64,000 bases of DNA from Hemicentrotus pulcherrimus (taxonomy: Eukaryota; Echinodermata; Echinoidea; Camarodonta; Strongylocentrotidae). The notes beneath the pieces were generated by a model. The model had not been told where the DNA came from and did no database searches. It worked only from the letters and a program-made list of their open reading frames with translations. The stretch is from contig BEXV01000207.1 in the NCBI GenBank assembly GCA_003118195.1, forward strand, positions 225,207-289,206, given 5' to 3'. Positions 1 through 12,294 of this stretch are shown piece by piece (the first letter of the stretch is position 1; each line of letters opens with the position of its first letter). Position numbers and translations under genes: made by a program.

Positions 1-1187
1 CCCCCTCTCAATATGTGATAAAAATATGATATTCCATTCATAGTGACACAGCAATATTGTGGAATAGCACAGTATGTGAAGAAATACAAAGTGAAAGATA
101 AAACACTCATGACTCTTATTGACTTTATGAGGAGTTCCTTCTCAGCTTGTGTAGACTACAGATTTAGTCAAGACAAATATCAAGAGAATAAAAGATGAGT
201 AATGGATCTATACTATGGTGGGTTGATAGAAACGAGCTTCCGTTCAGCTAGACAAACCAGCTACTTGTACCAGCTGGTGGACTAGCTCTCAGGCAAGGAA
301 TGAAGACAGTAAATGAAATAATAACAATTTATAATCGACAGTAATTTAATCATTCTTCCCTGATAATGAGATTATGACAAAACGTAATGAGAATATAAAG
401 ATTGTTAAAGTGATGGCTTCTTTTAGATCTTAGGTTGTCAATCAAAGCAAAATAATGATAGACATGACAATGACTTCATATAACCTAACCAAAATTGTAT
501 GGTTCTTTTGTAATTTTGACCTCCAATGATGTCAGATATATATTTGAATCAATGTATTGATAAAAACATTCACATATTTATATATAGTTTAAGTTGCTCA
601 ACTTCACTCTGCTCCTGAACACCTTGTCCTCTACTCTTACATGAATCGTTTACATTGTCCCTTTCACGTGAATTCCTTAAAATATTCATTTTGTTTTGCA
701 GTCAGACAATAAATTATGAGCCTATAGAAATGAACTCTGTAGGTTACATATCAGCAGAGTATACTGTGTAACAAGCCACGTTCAGTGCCATTACTCAAAA
801 GCAGAAGCTCACTGAGCTATTAATAAATCCCAGAATTAGTTTGTCAGAGTGAATTTCATAGTAGAGAGGATTCAGGGATAAGAAATTGAACACATCCATG
901 TCTCGTAGAAGAGGTCCGGAAATTACCACTTTCCTGTGTTGTAGATGGGACTGTCACTGGTGGCCCTCACTGTAAATGTCTAAGGTTTCCATTATTATGC
1001 TCCAACATTACCAACAAGCTCTGAAATATAAAATCAAATAAATGACCTTGCTGTAATCCATGTTTATTCATTATTTACTGGTATTTGATAGTAGAGTGTC
1101 TGAGAAAAGCCATTGTGTTTGAAATTTGCATAAATAAAGATTTTTTTCTTCTTCTCCTCCTTATTCCTTTTAAAATATGAATGGAAT

Positions 1188-1420
1188 ATGAATGAATGAA
1201 TGAATGAATGAATGGTGGTGGTTATTTTACCTGGCTGCTAAGAAAGCATAAATGCTTGTAAGTAAGCAACCAGACGGCCGACGGCTTTAGGTCCTCTCCG
1301 AGGGACCTGGTAATGAGGATTAATGCCTTACCAAAGGGCACTAGCGCATTGCCTTGGTTTCGAACCCAGGTCACCGGATTACAAGACCACTGCTCTACCG
1401 ACTGAGCTATCGCGCCTCCT
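1188..1420 (-). mobile_element. tRNA-derived SINE with ATTC tail
   Basis: Read on the minus strand from about 1420, it has an RNA polymerase III A-box (TAGCTCAGTCGGTAGAGC), a loop with Thr-type anticodon TGT, and a B-box (GGGTTCGAAACC), followed by a body and an (ATTC)n tail at about 1188-1213. The anticodon and T stems are mismatched, so it is not a working tRNA gene. Such SINEs are abundant in sea urchin genomes. Confidence 0.85.
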
Positions 1421-2210
1421 CGATATATAAATATCCTCATTTTGTTTGTCTTTCTTTTTATTCGTCTTCTTTTTATTCTTCTTTTTCTCCTCCTTTTTCT
1501 TTGCCTGAACAGTCTCTGTTCAAATGACTCAAGAGTGAGATTCACTTTAATCGACCTTAATGCATTTATATCACTTGGCAAAAGACTAGATAAATCAGGA
1601 AATAACAATTAGATCGTTAATGGTCTAATTAGGTCATCTATATCAACATGTTACCCCTATGTCAGTATAATACAATCTAAATACAACTATAGTGTGCTCA
1701 GTGTTATGGTTAGGCTTTCCCCTGATTTGTATCTTTTTTAAAACATTGAATTTGTCACCATTCTGTTCATTATACATTCATGGTAGATTAACCCTGATAG
1801 AACAATAGGTTGTATTTTTGAGCAAATAGAGAGAGTGAGAAAAAATGTACTTGAATTGACATGAAATTTTGTATGTAAAAAATGACCTGTAAGCAATACT
1901 GATTATTGAGTTAATATCACCTGTGACATATGAAATATCACTTGGCAATCAGGAAGGGTCCAAATACCTTTCTCGGTTGAATGCAAGGTTAGCTAGCTAG
2001 CAACATAACAGGAAATTTTGATGACTTTAATTTCTCCCTCCTCAGTGCAGACCTAATGGTCACGTTCTTTCATCATGAGTGTTATGAAAATTATTGAACA
2101 TTCAACATAGTATGACAGTCACAGTTCACAGGTGGATGCATTGCATGGGGTCTTCAAATTTGTTTGTTCCTGCTGTGTAGTGGGTATTTGTCAAAAACAT
2201 AAGCCCAAGG

Positions 2211-2467
2211 AGTGTTGGCTCAGTCAGTAGAGAGTCCATCTCACAACCGGGAGGTCGTAGATTCGAACCCCGGCCGCGTCATACCAAAAGACATTAAAAG
2301 ATGGGAGTTGTTGCTACCTTGTTTGGCGTTCAACAATAAGGGATAGAGCAACGTCGATCTGGCGCTGCACAGTGGCTGCCGGGCTCACGATCAATTGGGC
2401 AAAAAGAATTTCTGTTTTGGTTTAATGAAATTTGGAGTGGAATATTAGGCTATTATTATTATTATTA
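2211..2467 (+). mobile_element. tRNA-derived SINE with ATT tail
   Basis: Starts GGAGTGTTGGCTCAGTCAGT (A-box), has a B-box ATTCGAACCC at about 2260, a GC-richer body with CTGGCGCTGCACAGTGG, and ends in (ATT)n at 2451-2467. The head is tRNA-like but does not fold well, as usual for an aged SINE. Its body differs from the copy at 1188-1420. Confidence 0.8.
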
Positions 2468-5400
2468 AAATATAAAAACCTGTGGGGGATTGATGATCAA
2501 GTAGCTTGATAGTGAGACCTTCTTTGTTTCTAGTATTCCCTAATCTTGCAAAGTATTGATTTGTTTTACGGTAGTGATTTCAGTCATATATGTTTGCTCA
2601 TTATCTACATCTATGAAGAGAAGGTAAAGAAGGCTGTCTTTACCGTCTTTACCACTGTGATTGTTTGATTATTTGGTAGTTTTTGTTGTTGTTTGTTTAA
2701 GCCTCTAAAGACATTCTGAAAGATCATTTTCCAATTAATGCAACCTCCTCCTGTCATAGTCAAATCTTCATTTTCAACCTTGCTTATCGCATTTCCGAAT
2801 AACTTATAGCTTAGCAAATCAGATAAAGGAATTGACATTTATACCGGAACATAGAAAGATCTCTAATCATCATTAACACTTTGAGCGAAGTAAGTTTTTC
2901 TTTGTATCAGTGATTATAACTGCAGAATCTAAACTCCAAAGTTTATATATCTTATCACTCATGATCACTATTTTCTGAGTAGGCCTACTGTTAAATTGTT
3001 TCTATCATCTTGACTCATTTACCGGTAGTTTAGTCAGTGACATACATGTAGGCACTTCATAGTACCCAAATTGTCATATCATTTATAATATTTGTGAACA
3101 AACAAAATTGTATATTTGCAGGAATAGGGTAGTGAATCATAAAGTTAAATATCCTGGAATATTAGTAGTCTAAAAAAATTGACGGCAGAAAAAAAGAGAG
3201 GCTGTAACTAATTTTTTCTTCCCTTGAAATCGCAACAGTTACAGTGTAAAGTTACCGTAAGGGGTTGGATCAGCTAGTTAGCTATTTTCCAACAATTGGC
3301 AACTACTGGTCTTATATTTTCTTGAGTCATAGCTAAATTATTTGCAGTAAAAGTTTCTGTACTGAAAAGAAATACATCAACAGGAATCATTTATGGCACT
3401 CGGCAGACAATATGATTATGTAATGGAACCATGTTCTTTCTGCATTACATAAAAAAATGAGCGTTTTCAACCAATGTTTGACCAAGTAACCCTATAATTA
3501 GATAAGTATTGAGCTTAGAATGAATGGCAGAACGTATTATGAGTCATATGTAATAAATGTTCCTTTATTTGCATTCTGATGTGTGTTACAAGGGGGTGGG
3601 CAGATTTCCTGTTTAACAAGAAATGTAGGCCTAAGTTTATGTGAATTTCACAATCACTAGTGAAAAGTGAGAAGCGGAAGAAAGGAAATCTGAAATTGAG
3701 AGCAGATTTATGTGATTAAATTGCAATGTGAGATCGACACCTTAGGCTTAGGGCTGAAATAAGAGACATGAATTATGAGTGCATCAGACATTTTAAAGAC
3801 TTACAGAGTTATAGTTGTACCTTACTTTAAAGCTTATCAGTACTAGTATATAGGAGAGATTAGACTGCCCCTGCAAGGTCACTGGGCAGGTGGCTATCTC
3901 ATCAACTCGGCTCTCAGTTAACATAAGAAAAAGAGGATCATGGGGGACCAATGGTCACCAATTATGCATTGTTTGACATAGAGAGGGCGCAAGTAGCTAC
4001 AAGTAGTGCAGTGGGCCTTTAAAAAATGGAAGGTGTGGGAAATCTACTAGCTTTATTAGTGTGCATAATAAATGTGTTTATTTCCTGAGATTTTGTTTAT
4101 TCAATTTGATGGGAGAGAGGCAATGTTGCAAGTTAACTTTAAGCTGAAGTGTATCACAGACAACAAGACTGTATTGTGATTGTACTACAATGACTCATGA
4201 TAGTGCAGCCATTTTCTTTTTCTACCCCCATATACAAGCAGTCCCTTGTAATCATTTACATTTAGCAGGTATGTTGTCCCCTGTTTTTCCCTTTATTCAA
4301 ACTTCAAAGACCAAGTATTGATACATTTGATAATTTTGAATGTGTGAAACATTACCTTTAACAATGATGGATTTGACCTTACAAAAGTATTTGACTGTGA
4401 CTGAGGTTTCCCCAACAGTTGTGATGTCATAGGACTTGGAATGCAGGAGGTTGGTTTGGGGTCAGAAGGTCAGACGTGTTGATGGGCGGGGTCTTCTCAT
4501 ACCCTCTCTCGCCCTAGTCTTACTTTCAAGACTTTCTCTTTTCCTTTGTTACATTAATGACATTCTTTTCCATACATTGTTTGAATTTCCTCATTGCAAG
4601 GCATCCATTCATTATTTGAACCGGCCCTTCCCAACCAAACACCTACATTCAATTCTGGAAAACAGGCTATAGGGATCTTTGAGAACATTAATGGCATGCT
4701 CCATATATTTCATTGAATGCATGAGTATCAATCATGTTAATGTATTAAAGTTTGTTTATCAAGAGGGTATTATTTGACTTGGGCCTGGTTTACCATTGAG
4801 GTTTGATGGGATGCTAGCTGTTTGATTCCGCTGTCTTGGTAGTACTTGTATTGAAAGACCGCATTGTCCAACAAACAATAGCTAAGCTGCACAGCTCAAA
4901 GATCTGCATTGTTAAGCCCATCATATAAGCCATATAAACCTGAATACACCCTATCTGTAGAAAGGTCCTAATACAGGATACTGTTACATGCAGATGAGAA
5001 GTAGATTGTTTTTATGTCTACTGTTATTTCCTCTGTTACTCCTCTGTTCTGCTATAAATTGGTCAGTAGGGAGAGTAACCATTCCTAAAGATGCTAATCA
5101 GTCTGTTTCATAAGGTTTCTGTCACTTGTATATTTATAGTGTGAGATGAGATGACAATGAATAGCATTCGTCTATGACATACAGTATATGCACAATCCTG
5201 ATTGTGAATTAGTGTAGGTAATATCCTGTGATCAAGCCTTCATTTTAATTATGATTGATGATTTGTATGTGCTGCCTAGCAACACTGTTCCTCATGTAAA
5301 CAAATATATTGACATTTTGAATTATATGATGTAGTAGAGAAAGCATGAATACCTACATAGTAAGCATGTATTCAACCACCCCTTCACAATGAATGCATGG

Positions 5401-8400
5401 TTCTATATGGAATGCGAAGGTGATATGTCAATAAACTGGCTCTCAGTCAGTCTTGTTCTTATGTCAACCACAGTCTGCCATTAACCTTGACTGTGGTGCT
5501 GCATGCTGGTATTCTAAATATCTGCAAAGAATTGATTGCTAACTTGGTGGGCTTTGCGTAATTAGATGACTGGTATAAGTATGATTGAAGAGGATACTAG
5601 TTGAAATGATTTTATGTGAAGTAACTGAGATGTGCAGACAAATTATTTTCGATCCAATATGGAATATGTGCACTCTGATAAAACCTTGAGAGTAGACTAA
5701 GGACCAAGTGGAGTATTTTGACAACTATAGGGAGAGGCCAAGGCTCAAATTATATTTGCATAACAAAGCCCATCATCGTCTGGCTCTTGAATGCGTGCGC
5801 TTGTGTGTGCATGATCTAGGTTTAATAGCTGAATGTAGGGTAGATTCTAAGTTATGAGATGAATATAGAATCTGAATAAATAGGCCTACATGTACCAATA
5901 CATGTCTACTAATCTTGGGTATTAATCACAGGGTTGCATATTGTATTTTTTTTAACAGATATGTATAATTTATGTGTCCACAAGGTATTACCAGTTAAGT
6001 ACACTATATATATTACCCTGGGGGATGACTTGAATAGAAATAGGAGACATGTAATGATGGATTATTGGAAATCAATTGCGTGAACAATGTATACCTTTTG
6101 AGAAATAATAGACTAGTGCATACAATTTGCTTTAAATTCCCTCTAGACCTTTTTTAGTGTCTGTGAACAAGTATAATACAGAACATCTAATTTCTATGAA
6201 TGGTACGCATACATTATTTTTAAAACCAAAGCAAAAATATCAATCTTGACTGCCTCACAATGTCTCCATGTATCACTACACATGTAGTGTATGTCAATGG
6301 AGGATAAATTCCTGAAGAGGCTTGACTTAATATTCTGGACTCTAGAAACCTCTTAATGTATATTGTATGAGAAAGAACTATGAACTGAATGTTATGTTAC
6401 ATCATACACAGTGACCTTATACATGGGCTATTACGTTTGAAGATATAACAGAGGTGTTGAAGACTTGGACCAATCACCCAGGCTCCAAAGTGGCCTTGTT
6501 AAGTCAAAGGGACATTTTCACACCCCTTTGGGAGGGAGATGTACTCAGGTTTGTAAGACCTGTCAGGTGGAGTCTAGTCAATGCTTCAAAATAACCAATA
6601 TACTTGCACACAGTATGTACAGAGATCAATGTCGGCATGCCCCGCCCACTCTCCCACACAGGTCATAGTTGAGGTCAAAACAGCAATAATACCCTTAGGA
6701 ATAGAGGAGACGCTATCAGTAAATAGATCAGTTCTTTTAGGAGGAAATTGGACCAATTCTGAGAAATCATTCTGCATACAAGGAAAATAAATAAAAATCA
6801 TTGGATACTAATCTACTAATTGATATTATGTACCGGTAGGTATAAGACTTCAATCATGATTCAGAATGCTTGTTTTAGAATTCCTTTCATGAAAGTAATT
6901 CTTTCATTAATTAATTTACCTGAGGTGACAATAATTTGATAGTGTCTAAATGAACTATGAACAGATTGTCCTTTCCCAAAGTGAAGGTTGTGGGTTAAAA
7001 TCCAACTTCTTGGTATTATACATACCGGTAGTTTCTCATGAACATACAGCCCAGCAGTGAATCAAATCTTAGTTACATCCACTCCTCTCTATCAGGATAC
7101 TACAGAGCTGACATGTTCATTTGATTGGAAATATGAATGACTGATGTCAAACATAATGAATTATGAGATTTCAGTAGGTGTAGATTATACTTGGTTTGGG
7201 TGGGTAAAAACGATGAGTGTAGCGTACTATGGTAGAGCAATCAATAATGTGCAAGTATGAATGGCATGAAGGTAGATTGAGTAAAGGAAGTCTCATCTGT
7301 GAGAGGTTATCATAACAAACATATTGGTATGTAATTACTTTGTCTTTCATACCTCCATCCTCCTGAGTCCTGAAACCTAATCAAATCAAGAATCCAATCA
7401 CGTCTTGGAATAGACCTAAATGATGCTCCCAATTGTCAGACTTGATGTCCTTGCTAAAAGTGTAAAAGGGACTGGATAGTGCATTATGAGGTGATTGTCT
7501 GGTTGACTATGTCTATTCAAGGCATTCAACCCTCTCACATCTTTACTTTTTTTCTGCTTCATTGCTTTCTTTTGTGAATTTATCTCATTCCTTGAATAAA
7601 TAATGACATCTACTCTCACTCCCTCTTCTAGTCTACTGCAATACCTCATGTGTAGAACCTATACCAATTCTCCTCTTGTTTATAATCTCTGTAATATGCT
7701 CTTCATCCCCTGCTAACATTGTAAGAAATGAAATACCCTATAATCATCATTTGTATCTTCCTGACCATATGAGGGGTTAACCTGCTTACCCTTCTATCAA
7801 TCTATGCAGATACCAGCCTGGATCGAGTGGAAGGGGCAAACACAATTCAACAACCTGTGATTGTATTTCAATACAGATTACCATCAACATAAATCACTCC
7901 TGACAGACCCACAGTAATATGCAAATTGATCCCAATGGAGTGCTTATGACTGGTATAGGATTAACACCTGTCTAGTATTTACAAACCATCAAAGGGCTCA
8001 TCTTAATCTTCCTTCCAGAAAAGGGCTAACCTGTTTAGGATTCTAGAAGGTGTTGCTCTGTTTACCTATTCTGTTAGTATTTACAGGGAGATATAGCATA
8101 AAGCATATAGCATAAATTATGCTGCTCTTACTGTGGCTGGATTATAGCATTTCCATTTGTTAATGATCTTCTCTAAAAACATAAAAAGACTAAACCAGAT
8201 TTTAGTTTGTTGATGATGAAAATGAAAGATTCAATCATACCTTTGGACATACATGTATGGGCACATTTTTGTCACCTGACTTTCCGAACTTACAAACTCT
8301 GGAAGAAGGGTCAATTTGATTTCATGTACTGTTGTACGTGTGTATACCGGTAGCAATTAATTTGTCTACCTATTCTTGCTGTTGACTAACATCAGTGGGA

Positions 8401-8699
8401 TGGGAGAGACCACATCCATTATCCTTCACCATCAAAAAAAGCCCACAAAAACAACCAAAAACCCTGACAGGTTATATTTGTAGAGTTCTATTAAATTTGA
8501 GAGTTTACAATGCTCATAGTAGTCCATCATGTTTCAGAAATAAACAAGTTGATGAAAATATTTTTACACTCTGTTAAACAAATTTTGAAAACAAATTAGC
8601 TCCATGAGGTTGATGAGGCAAAGCAAAGAGAGCTTTCCCAACCACAAAAATGTTTGACTTAAGACTTTTAAATAGTTATCTGTCTTTAGTGCAAAATAT

Positions 8700-8830
8700 A
8701 TCACTCTCCCTATCCCTCCTTCCTCCTCCAATCCTTTCTCCCCTCCCTCCAATCCTTTCTTCCCTCCCTCCTTCCCTCCCTCCTTCCCTCTATCCCTCTT
8801 TCCTCCCCTCTCTCCCTCTTCCTCTCCATT
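8700..8830. repeat. Polypyrimidine (CCTT/CCCTCC) simple repeat
   Basis: A nearly pure C/T tract about 130 bases long made of imperfect CCTT and CCCTCC units. The apparent open frames on both strands here (Leu/Ser/Pro-rich or Gly/Glu-rich) are artefacts of this composition. Confidence 0.9.
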
Positions 8831-11800
8831 CATTCTGTAAATTATTATTATTGGTTTCTCTGTATTTTAAAATGATACACTTACCTAGTTGACCACATAT
8901 GTGACCCAGTTGACCATATGGGATGAGCTGTCAATCTCTTGTGTCAAACTTTTAAGTGCTCAGTCATATTGACTGAACATTGTAAACCATGGGGAAAATC
9001 TCAGAAAATCATTTGCTTCTTACACACATAGATTGTGTGGTTACTAGGACATTCAAGTATCTTTTTCATTGATCTATTGATAGTACGTTGTAAAGTATGC
9101 TATCCATGTAAACGAGTTATTAACTAAAGTGCTTGATCTAAATTACTTCCTTGCCGACACACACGTTGTCATGTTATAGACAAGTGACTAATCTACGGTC
9201 CATCTATCTTCATTCCTCCTGCCCCTTCATGAAAACAGGTATTAGAAAATCAAGGTTTTCATCCTGCAAGAACCTTTGGCTTGAGATCAGTAGGGGACCA
9301 CTACAGTATGCACATGCCTCACCCAAACCCTTCACTATGGATCCTTAAAACTAACAACTCTGACAGAGACTGTTGCACGATAGAATCCCTATTACCGATA
9401 TTCTGACTCTACCCCCTCCCCCTCCCTCCCAGTATAGAAAAAGCTGGTGTGAACCTTTTCTTTGGTGATATATTACAGAGAAAAGGTGGCAATTATCACA
9501 TCAGTGCTCTAAAATGTGAATGAACATGTCTGTGCTATCGTATGCTAAACTTACAATTAACCTGATTATTATGTTTCATTGTGTGAAGTCTAAATTAATA
9601 ATTAATCACAAGTGGTCTGGAAATCAATGAATTATGTCATTATGATGTGAACAGACAGTGAGACAAGAATATTATGTCAAAAGTAGGATTCATAAGGGTA
9701 GAGACTGACTAGGCAGTAAGAAATGTACTTTTATTGCCCTCTATAATCAGAGATATGGTGGAAGTCTAGGCCTAGGTTGTATCCTTGCGTTGATAATCTA
9801 GATGATTTCCAGATTAGTGTATACAAGGTGAGGAGATTCGGCTCTTATGCCTAAATTCTCTATAATTCATGAAGTACAGACAGACAGATATTACGTACAT
9901 GTAAAATATCTAGTTTTATATTTGCTTTACATTCTACTCTATGGAAGGCTGATGTTGTTTAAAAAAAAAAAAATATGCATAGTATTGGGCACATATTATG
10001 TGTCCATTACAATGATGCATGTAGATGATATATTATCCCATAAATGAAATATAATAATTGTTTATTACAAGCATGTATTATCATGTATTACAAGATGGTT
10101 GACACCTGGAGTACAAGTACCTTTAAAAATGCATTCCTTTGGAGTGCACATATTTGTCTGATATTTGTAGATCTGTCATTGAATATAAAGATTGTAATTT
10201 GAATAAAGATTATAATTTCCACACTCCCCACCTTCAGTGTAATGAAAAGGTGAATTCATGTGCACACTTGAGCTTTTATCATACTCAATTGATTCCCACT
10301 GCAAGGCTGCCGTTAGCTGTGACCTTATAGTCTCTATTCTATTAGGCTTTCTTGTGAGCCGTGTACTTTGCCCTGTGGAACCAGGTACTATTATCATGCT
10401 ATTCAATCATGATCCACTTTCTGACAGCAATCCTTGCTTCGTAATGCAGATCACTCTGTTTATAAATAGATGGTGTCTTTGAATATAGTGCTGTAAGGCC
10501 AGGTCGAGGTATAGATTTGCTTTCAATTTGGTCATACTTATAAATTGTCTTTTTAAAATTTAAATCTAGAGTATGACATCATTTTGTTATGGGGTAACAA
10601 AATAGTATTTTAAGAGGCTGCATTTGATAGGTTTGTAGCATTTCTAGATCTTCATCTAGTTGACACGGAAGTTCATATATGAAATAATACAAGACATTAT
10701 TATGCAGTGTTTGTACGGTTTGAGTTTGCACAATGCATTTATTGGGGTATGATATTGCTACAGGATCATGTACTAGCAATTCAGCGTACATACAGTTACA
10801 AATATTGCTCAGTATAGAGCAGGGGGAACTATGTTCCAAAAAATAAAGTTGTTATGGTGTCCCACTGGGATAACTTATATGTCATAAATATTGGCATGGA
10901 ATCATACACATAGATGTGATCAGCAATCATGTCAGATAATTCTGCCCTATATGTAGGGTTACAATGTAACGTATAGAATACAGACGCACAATCTTCCATT
11001 TGATGCTGAGCTCCAATACCAGGAAAATCCACTTTCTCATATTCACGTTATGCAGTCATCCATATGGCCCCATAGTGTTAAATCTTGGATCCAATAATAA
11101 CAAGTGGATTTATATATGCACAGAGAAGACATACTTAGATGAATATTGAAGGCTGAAGAGGGGGAAGGGGTCTCCAAATCATACCAATCTACAAAAAAGA
11201 GTCATACCATGCTTGGAGATGTTCCTTACATAACCAATATTCATTCTTTAATTGTGGCATCATGGTTATAAAATACCTTTAGATTTTGAATTCCTTATCC
11301 AATTTGGACTTTCAAGTAGATGAGCAGGTTTTGTTGTTGTTGTTGAACAGTGTTAGGATTATATATTGCCTTTTATTCATTCGGTCATTTAAAAAACAAT
11401 CATGCCACATGAAAATAAGAAACTTTTTTAAAGAGAAAGAATCCTTCAAGCGAGATGGCTATTTGGAAGGCAGAGTGAGGGTTAAATCAGACTGGTAGGG
11501 AGTCATGAGACGAAGAGACTGGTAGAGAGTCATGAGACAAAGAAGTGCAGTCAGTTATGTAGAAGTAGAATGAATTGGATTCTCTACACATCAATGCTGT
11601 TCAATTGGAATTGAAGAACAATTGACTTGAGCTACTTATTTCACAGTCACGCATGGCATACTAGATTAATGAAGACATCAATGTCTGCCCCGGTTCCTCC
11701 ATACCCATGCATATTGAATGTAGTATTTATACCTACGTCTCTTGTACAAGCAATACACAATTCTCCACCAAGTTCGATTATTGCAGTGATATGAAGAAAA

Positions 11801-12039
11801 CAAATTCCCCGGTGGAAACTGCAACCTAAATGTCCTGAATTTAAATGTCTTTCTGGTATTTTTTGAAGGAAATTGAAAAAGATATGTACATATAAGTAGA
11901 AACCAAGGCCATATTTTTACTCAAATATTATCTTCCTGCATTTTCTAATTTTTATGAGGTGTTATCTCCATCAAGAATGATGAATATTTGAATAAATTTC
12001 TTTAACCATTTCCACCTCTGTTTTTGCTTGACCCAACAG

Positions 12040-12294
12040 ACAGTACTGACATCGTTGATGGGAAGTTGAAGCTGATCCTTGGTTTGATATGGCTGCTCAT
12101 CTTACATTACTCCATCTCCATGCCGATGTGGGATGATGAAGGTGACATGTCATCTGATAAGAAGAAGCAGTCACCCAAGGAGAAGCTACTTGGATGGATC
12201 AATGCCAAGGTACCAGACACACCAATCCATAACTTCAACAAGGACTGGAACGATGCAAAGGCCATCGGAGCTCTTGTGGATGCTCTTGCTCCTG
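12040..12294 (+). CDS. FLN: Filamin exon v1: end of CH1, linker, start of CH2
   Basis: Acceptor cccaacag precedes 12040; donor gtaagt follows 12294. The exon begins with the last two bases of a split codon, so at least one coding exon lies upstream. It encodes the last helix of CH1 ([17 protein letters not shown]), the acidic and lysine-rich linker, and the first half of CH2 ([17 protein letters not shown] then [18 protein letters not shown]). The CH pair is the actin-binding module. An ATG at 12024 lies before the acceptor, in intron sequence, and is not the start codon. Confidence 0.95.

Larger units (their letters stand above)
1..12039. other. Non-coding 12 kb before the first visible exon, probably filamin intron
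   Basis: Apart from two SINEs, scattered octamers and a pyrimidine tract, I see no exon here. In particular I find no open frame resembling the missing part of the first CH domain. Because exon v1 starts within a codon, this stretch should be intron unless a short exon escaped notice. The many short open frames have no recognisable similarity and no splice support. Confidence 0.7.

Noticed and set aside
1350..1418. A functional tRNA-Thr gene
   Set aside because: Anticodon and T stems are mismatched and the head continues into a SINE body and an ATTC tail.
1222..1608. 128-residue minus-strand open frame
   Set aside because: It runs through the SINE and the low-complexity region beside it; no domain and no splice support.
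12024..12039. ATG at 12024 as the filamin start
   Set aside because: It lies upstream of the splice acceptor at 12038-12039, and starting here would omit most of CH1.
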